From: Chitinophaga deserti
Lineage (GTDB): Bacteria; Bacteroidota; Bacteroidia; Chitinophagales; Chitinophagaceae
DNA length: 64,000 bases
Assembly (NCBI RefSeq): GCF_003149455.1
Contig: NZ_QFFK01000009.1
Location: 1-64,000 of the forward strand
Direction: 5' to 3'
The notes under the pieces are model-generated. The model had not been told where the DNA came from, ran no database searches, and saw only the letters and a list, made by a program, of their open reading frames with translations. Both the position numbers and the translations under genes were made by a program. Of this stretch, positions 60,454 to 64,000 are shown piece by piece (within the stretch, counting starts at the first letter, position 1; the number at the start of each line of letters is the position of its first letter).

Positions 60454-60957
60454 TTAGTATTTCAGTTTGAAGTATCCTGCTGTAATGGGATGGATGGTGC
60501 CCATATCCTGCGATACTGCCACGCCGGTGAATTCCCCGATGGCCAGCCCGTCTTTCACCTGATGAATCGTAACGCTCCAGGAGCCGGTAGTTTCATCTGC
60601 CTTGATCAGTTCAATGGTGCTGAACTTTTCCAGGAGGAAAGCATTGCCGGGCTGGTCGCTGGTGTATACACCGGGAGTCAGCTGTTCGCCGGCACCCGTG
60701 ATCTCGATGCTGATCACATCTTTACCATAGGTAAAGCCCATAATAAGCAGGTTTGCCTGATCATTGGTGGGATCGGTATCAGAGAGGTTCCCGGGCCTGT
60801 AGGCGGCCTTGTTACGTTGTTCAGACAGCATTATTTTACCGTTCATCTGAAAAGAGATAAAGCGGCGCTCGGGCTGCACATCTTTGTCGCTGCTGCAACC
60901 TGCTGCGGTAAAGAGCAGGGCGGCAAACAGCGCGAGTTTGGAGGCAGACTGGTACAT
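60454..60957 (-). CDS. Hypothetical lipoprotein
   Basis: 167 residues. Signal peptide with lipobox TAAGC (Cys about 21) followed by SSDKD. The rest is a small, probably beta-rich domain (RRFISFQMNGKIML, VISIEITGAGEQLTPGVYTSD, GSWSVTIHQVKDGLAIGEFTGVAV). No family recognised. It is encoded 13 nt after the OPT transporter on the same strand, so the two are cotranscribed. Confidence 0.82.
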   Translation of the reverse strand: MYQSASKLALFAALLFTAAGCSSDKDVQPERRFISFQMNGKIMLSEQRNKAAYRPGNLSDTDPTNDQANLLIMGFTYGKDVISIEITGAGEQLTPGVYTSDQPGNAFLLEKFSTIELIKADETTGSWSVTIHQVKDGLAIGEFTGVAVSQDMGTIHPITAGYFKLKY

Positions 60958-60970
60958 AGGATAAGGTTAT

Positions 60971-63037
60971 TTAGAGTTTTTCAATTGAAACCTGTTTCTG
61001 ACGGCCTATGCGGTAAAGCATATAGCCCATGGCGGCGAAGAACAGTACACCCAGCAACTGGTAGCCACCTGCTCCCAGCGCACGCTCAAGCCCTGCATGC
61101 GCACTTACTTTAGCGAGGAAGGCGGCAATATCCTCGGGAACCGACAGGATCGCTACTATCACCCCTGCTACGGCGCCTCCGGCCACAAGGCCTGTGGCAA
61201 ACAGGTTGCCTTTACCCAGCTCCTCTTCTTCGGCAGACAATGAAATGCCGGAACGCTTCTGCTTCCAGTCTACCAGCCCGCGGATAGCACCACCAACGAA
61301 GATGGGCAATGTAGTAGAGAGGGGGAGGTAAGCACCCACGGCGAAAGAAAGCGATTTAACACCGCAAAGCTCCAGCGTTACGGCGATGAATACACCTACC
61401 AGTACAAACTGCCAGTCGAGGTCGCCGCCAAGGATACCTTTAATCAGGGTGGCCATGAGGGTAGCCTGGGGGGCTGCATAAGTAGGAGAGCCAATGGCGT
61501 GGGTAATACCCTGGTCCATCATGGCTTTGGTAGGCGTGTCGAGGAAGTGGACGGTCCAGCCGATTACCAGCGATGAAACGATGGCGCCAACGAAAAGCGC
61601 GATCTGCTGGTTACGCGGAGTGGCGCCAACGATATAGCCCGACTTGAGGTCTTGCGAGGTGGCTCCGGCATTGGCTGCTGCGATACAGATCATACCACCT
61701 ACCACAAGGGCCATGGGTTCGTATACTTTGCCCGTCCAGCCAACTGCGATAAAGATCAGGCAGGTGCCCATGATGGTGGCGATCGTCATCCCCGAGATAG
61801 GGTTGTTGGAGCTGCCGATGAGGCCAACGATGCGGGAGCTAACGGTAACGAAGAACGCACCGAAGATCACCACGAGGAGGCCTACGAGTAATTTATTAAG
61901 GATTGATTCTCCCGGCAGCTGGGGGAGGAATGCCATGAGCAATACCAGCGCGATGCTGCCGATGATCACATATTTAAAAGAGATGTCCTTTTCAGTACGG
62001 GGTACTTCACCGGTTTCGCCTTTTTCTTTCAGGGAGCCGAGGCTGTCTTTAAAGGAAGAAATGATGGTGGGGATTGTTTTGAGCAGGGTGATGAAACCAC
62101 CTGCTGCTACAGCGCCCGCGCCTATTTGTTTCACATAGGCCTGGTAAATGGCGGATGACCAGTCGGTGAATGAATGTGCGGCAGGGTCCCATGCTCCGGG
62201 GCCTCCGGGTGTTTGAAGGTTGGCGAGCATACCGAGCTTTACGAGCTGGGCAGCCACAATATCTCCGGGAATGAGGGATGCGAGGAGGGGAATGAGGCAG
62301 AGCCATGCCAGTACACCGCCCGCCACCAGTACACCGGCAATCTTGGGGCCGATGATATAGCCTACACCCAGGTATTCCGGGGTGATTTCTCCTGATATTT
62401 TAGCGGAAGGGAAAACCTTGTTAGCCTGTTTGGTCATGTAAGCCGGAGTTTCGGCGATCACATGCAGTACTTTCTGTAACATGGCATAAACCAGCGCTAC
62501 GCCGAGGCCGATAAAGGCTGTTTTGGCGAATGTACCGCCCTTTTCCCCGGCTTTCAGTACCGAGGCGCAGGCAGTTCCCTCCGGATAAGGAAGGGTTTCA
62601 TGTTCTTTAACGATGAGCGACCGCCGGAGGGGTATCATCATCAGTGTACCCAGTAACCCGCCGAAAATGGCCAGTACGAGGATGGTGAGGTAATCGAAGT
62701 ACTGTTCCCCGCTGCTTACGCCAGCTTCATTGGCGGAAAGAAACAGGAACCCGGGGAGGGTAAATACCACGCCTGCGGCAATGGACTCGCCGGCAGAACC
62801 TGTGGTCTGGATGATATTGTTCTCCAGGATGGTGGTTTTGAAGAATCTTCTGCCTAACGTAATGGCAATCACCGCAATAGGAATGGATGCGGATACGGTG
62901 AGGCCGGCTTTGAGCGCCAGGTAAACGGTGGCGGCGCCGAAGATGATTCCGGCCAGGCAGCCAAGGAGAATGGACTTGAGCGTCAGCTCCTTCATCTTCA
63001 TCTCCGGGGCTACGAAAGGTTTAAATTTTGACGACAT
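60971..63037 (-). CDS. OPT family oligopeptide transporter
   Basis: 688 residues with about 14-16 TM segments. ELTLKSILLGCLAGIIFGAATVYLALKAGLTVSASIP is the typical N-terminus. Later come ENNIIQTTGSAGESIAAGVVFTLPG, EHETLPYPEGTACASVLKAGE and SAGATSQDLKSGYIVGATPRNQQIAL-type blocks (here ANAGATSQDLKSGYIVG). It is a proton-driven importer of oligopeptides or metal chelates. It lies next to a POT peptide transporter on the same strand but is separated from it by a terminator. Confidence 0.93.
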   Translation of the reverse strand: MSSKFKPFVAPEMKMKELTLKSILLGCLAGIIFGAATVYLALKAGLTVSASIPIAVIAITLGRRFFKTTILENNIIQTTGSAGESIAAGVVFTLPGFLFLSANEAGVSSGEQYFDYLTILVLAIFGGLLGTLMMIPLRRSLIVKEHETLPYPEGTACASVLKAGEKGGTFAKTAFIGLGVALVYAMLQKVLHVIAETPAYMTKQANKVFPSAKISGEITPEYLGVGYIIGPKIAGVLVAGGVLAWLCLIPLLASLIPGDIVAAQLVKLGMLANLQTPGGPGAWDPAAHSFTDWSSAIYQAYVKQIGAGAVAAGGFITLLKTIPTIISSFKDSLGSLKEKGETGEVPRTEKDISFKYVIIGSIALVLLMAFLPQLPGESILNKLLVGLLVVIFGAFFVTVSSRIVGLIGSSNNPISGMTIATIMGTCLIFIAVGWTGKVYEPMALVVGGMICIAAANAGATSQDLKSGYIVGATPRNQQIALFVGAIVSSLVIGWTVHFLDTPTKAMMDQGITHAIGSPTYAAPQATLMATLIKGILGGDLDWQFVLVGVFIAVTLELCGVKSLSFAVGAYLPLSTTLPIFVGGAIRGLVDWKQKRSGISLSAEEEELGKGNLFATGLVAGGAVAGVIVAILSVPEDIAAFLAKVSAHAGLERALGAGGYQLLGVLFFAAMGYMLYRIGRQKQVSIEKL

Positions 63038-63097
63038 ATGCAGTGGTTAGGATGTTGCGAGGCCTAAATATAGTGTTTTATCGTTTTGCGTAAATAA

Positions 63098-63133
63098 ATA
63101 AAGCATGCAGGGCCGGGGCGCTGCATGCTTTAT
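63098..63133. terminator. Terminator after the POT transporter gene
   Basis: Perfect 13-bp stem ATAAAGCATGCAG / CTGCATGCTTTAT around a 10-nt GC-rich loop, just past the POT stop. Confidence 0.7.
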
Positions 63134-63156
63134 CTTATCATGAATAATGGAGCGGA

Positions 63157-64000
63157 CTACTCTGCAGCCATCATCTTTTGCAGTTTTTTGGTCAGCAGGA
63201 AGAGGATCAGTGCTGCCACGCCCGACATGCCTACGAAGAGCATGAAGAACTCGTACAGGTTGCTCATCTGGTAACCGAGGAAAACGGTGGTTTTGCCATC
63301 GGGGTACAGTGCGCTGAGCTCGCCTGCCAGTTTATTGGCGATAGCGTTTGCCAGGAACCATACTGCCATCAGCAGGGAGGCGAATTTGGCAGGGGCCAGT
63401 TTGTTCACCAGTGCGAGGCCGATAGGCGATAGGCAGAGCTCACCCCAGGTATGCAGGGCATACATGCCGATGAGGTACATCATGGTCACTTTAACGCCGG
63501 GAGCCACATCTTTCACACCGAAGGCTATTACCAGGTAGCCGATGGCGAGCAGCAGCAGGCCGATGGCCATTTTGGTGGGGGAGGAAGGTTCGTATTTACC
63601 CAGTTTCAGCCAGAGGAAGGCGAACACCGGGGCAAATGCTACCACGAAGATAGAGTTGAGCGACTGGAAGGTGGAGGCCGGTATTTCGTTCAGGTAGATG
63701 GTGGACTGTCCTTTTACGAAGAAGTTGACATTTACATACAACAGGTAGCCTACGCAGGCAGCCAGCAGGATATAAATGATATACCGTACACCCGGAGGGT
63801 CTTGCTGCAGGTGCTTGCGTGCACCCATGTAAGCTTTACCCAGCAGGTAGATAAGGCCGGCAGAAAGAACGGAAATGAGCCATACGGGGATGTTCCAGTT
63901 CAGCTGGCGGTTGGTTTGCTCATCAGCAAAGAAGGTGAGGGAGGCGCCAGCCTGCTCGAAGGCAGACCAGAAGAAGATCACGAAGAAGGCTACGATGAAG
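63157..64000 (-). CDS. POT/PTR family peptide MFS transporter (5' end outside window)
   Basis: The C-terminal 280 or so residues of a proton-dependent oligopeptide transporter; the frame runs off the window edge at 64000. FFWSAFEQAGASLTFFAD is the conserved POT motif at the start of the seventh TM helix. NEIPASTFQSLNSIFVVAFAPVFAFLWLKLG, LHTWGELCLSPIGLALVNKLAPAKFASLLMAVWFLANAIANKLAG and the last TM pair follow. It imports di- and tripeptides. Its neighbour is an OPT oligopeptide transporter, so this is a peptide-uptake region. Confidence 0.92.
   Translation of the reverse strand, partial: FIVAFFVIFFWSAFEQAGASLTFFADEQTNRQLNWNIPVWLISVLSAGLIYLLGKAYMGARKHLQQDPPGVRYIIYILLAACVGYLLYVNVNFFVKGQSTIYLNEIPASTFQSLNSIFVVAFAPVFAFLWLKLGKYEPSSPTKMAIGLLLLAIGYLVIAFGVKDVAPGVKVTMMYLIGMYALHTWGELCLSPIGLALVNKLAPAKFASLLMAVWFLANAIANKLAGELSALYPDGKTTVFLGYQMSNLYEFFMLFVGMSGVAALILFLLTKKLQKMMAAE

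Overview
The window looks like the chromosome of a Bacteroidota bacterium, most likely a Chitinophagaceae/Chitinophaga-type soil organism. The evidence is a SusC/SusD pair, gliding genes (GldB, GldF, GldG), a type IX secretion (T9SS) C-terminal sorting domain on a protease, a MurF-alanine racemase fusion, tRNA genes without an encoded CCA, promoters of the TTG-N17..23-TAnnTTTG type, and few Shine-Dalgarno sequences. No insertion sequence, integrase, CRISPR array or rRNA operon was seen.

Layout. 1-1.55 kb: an AT-rich, unrecognised two-gene unit (a charge-swapped repeat protein and a small membrane protein) next to the 3' end of tRNA-Asp. 1.6-11.4 kb: core functions, including gluQ divergent from tRNA-Asp, tRNA-Ser, asparaginase, TatD, a chitin-deacetylase-like enzyme, gltX and glnS. 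11.5-15.2 kb: carbon metabolism (B12-binding mutase subunit, enoyl-CoA hydratase, fumarase). 15.4-19.5 kb: a TauE/SafE exporter and a TonB receptor that share the same promoter/operator. 19.9-28.3 kb (minus strand): lspA, murF-alr, terC, gldG, gldF, iscA and iscS. 28.4-35.8 kb: methylmalonyl-CoA epimerase, a second murF, a cytochrome/YceI/DUF5777 operon, apaG, gldB and a PorT-like barrel. 35.8-48.7 kb: nadE, serS, an M57 peptidase divergent from a T9SS-secreted S8 peptidase, cytochrome c, GNAT, M48 peptidase, a MoeB-rhodanese protein and a DUF1800/DUF1501 pair. 49-50 kb: a class A beta-lactamase. 50-60 kb: a fucoside-utilisation locus (AraC regulator, GH29 fucosidase, SusC, SusD, Zn-dehydrogenase, aldo/keto reductase, mutarotase). 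60.4-64 kb: a lipoprotein, an OPT transporter and a truncated POT peptide transporter.

The observations most worth following up are: (i) the repeat protein at 150-911, whose two halves are the same domain with Lys-Tyr pairs replaced almost throughout by Glu-Phe pairs; (ii) two convergent intergenic regions (48.8-49.05 kb and 60.06-60.24 kb) that share a strict 11-bp-period array, repeated CCAAA-type elements and a good promoter, yet have no gene downstream; (iii) a 19-bp operator placed identically at the promoters of the TauE exporter and the TonB receptor; (iv) overlapping divergent promoters for gluQ and its substrate tRNA-Asp; (v) two MurF proteins, one of which has lost conserved MurF motifs. 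All function calls are from reading motifs by eye; none was checked by a database search.
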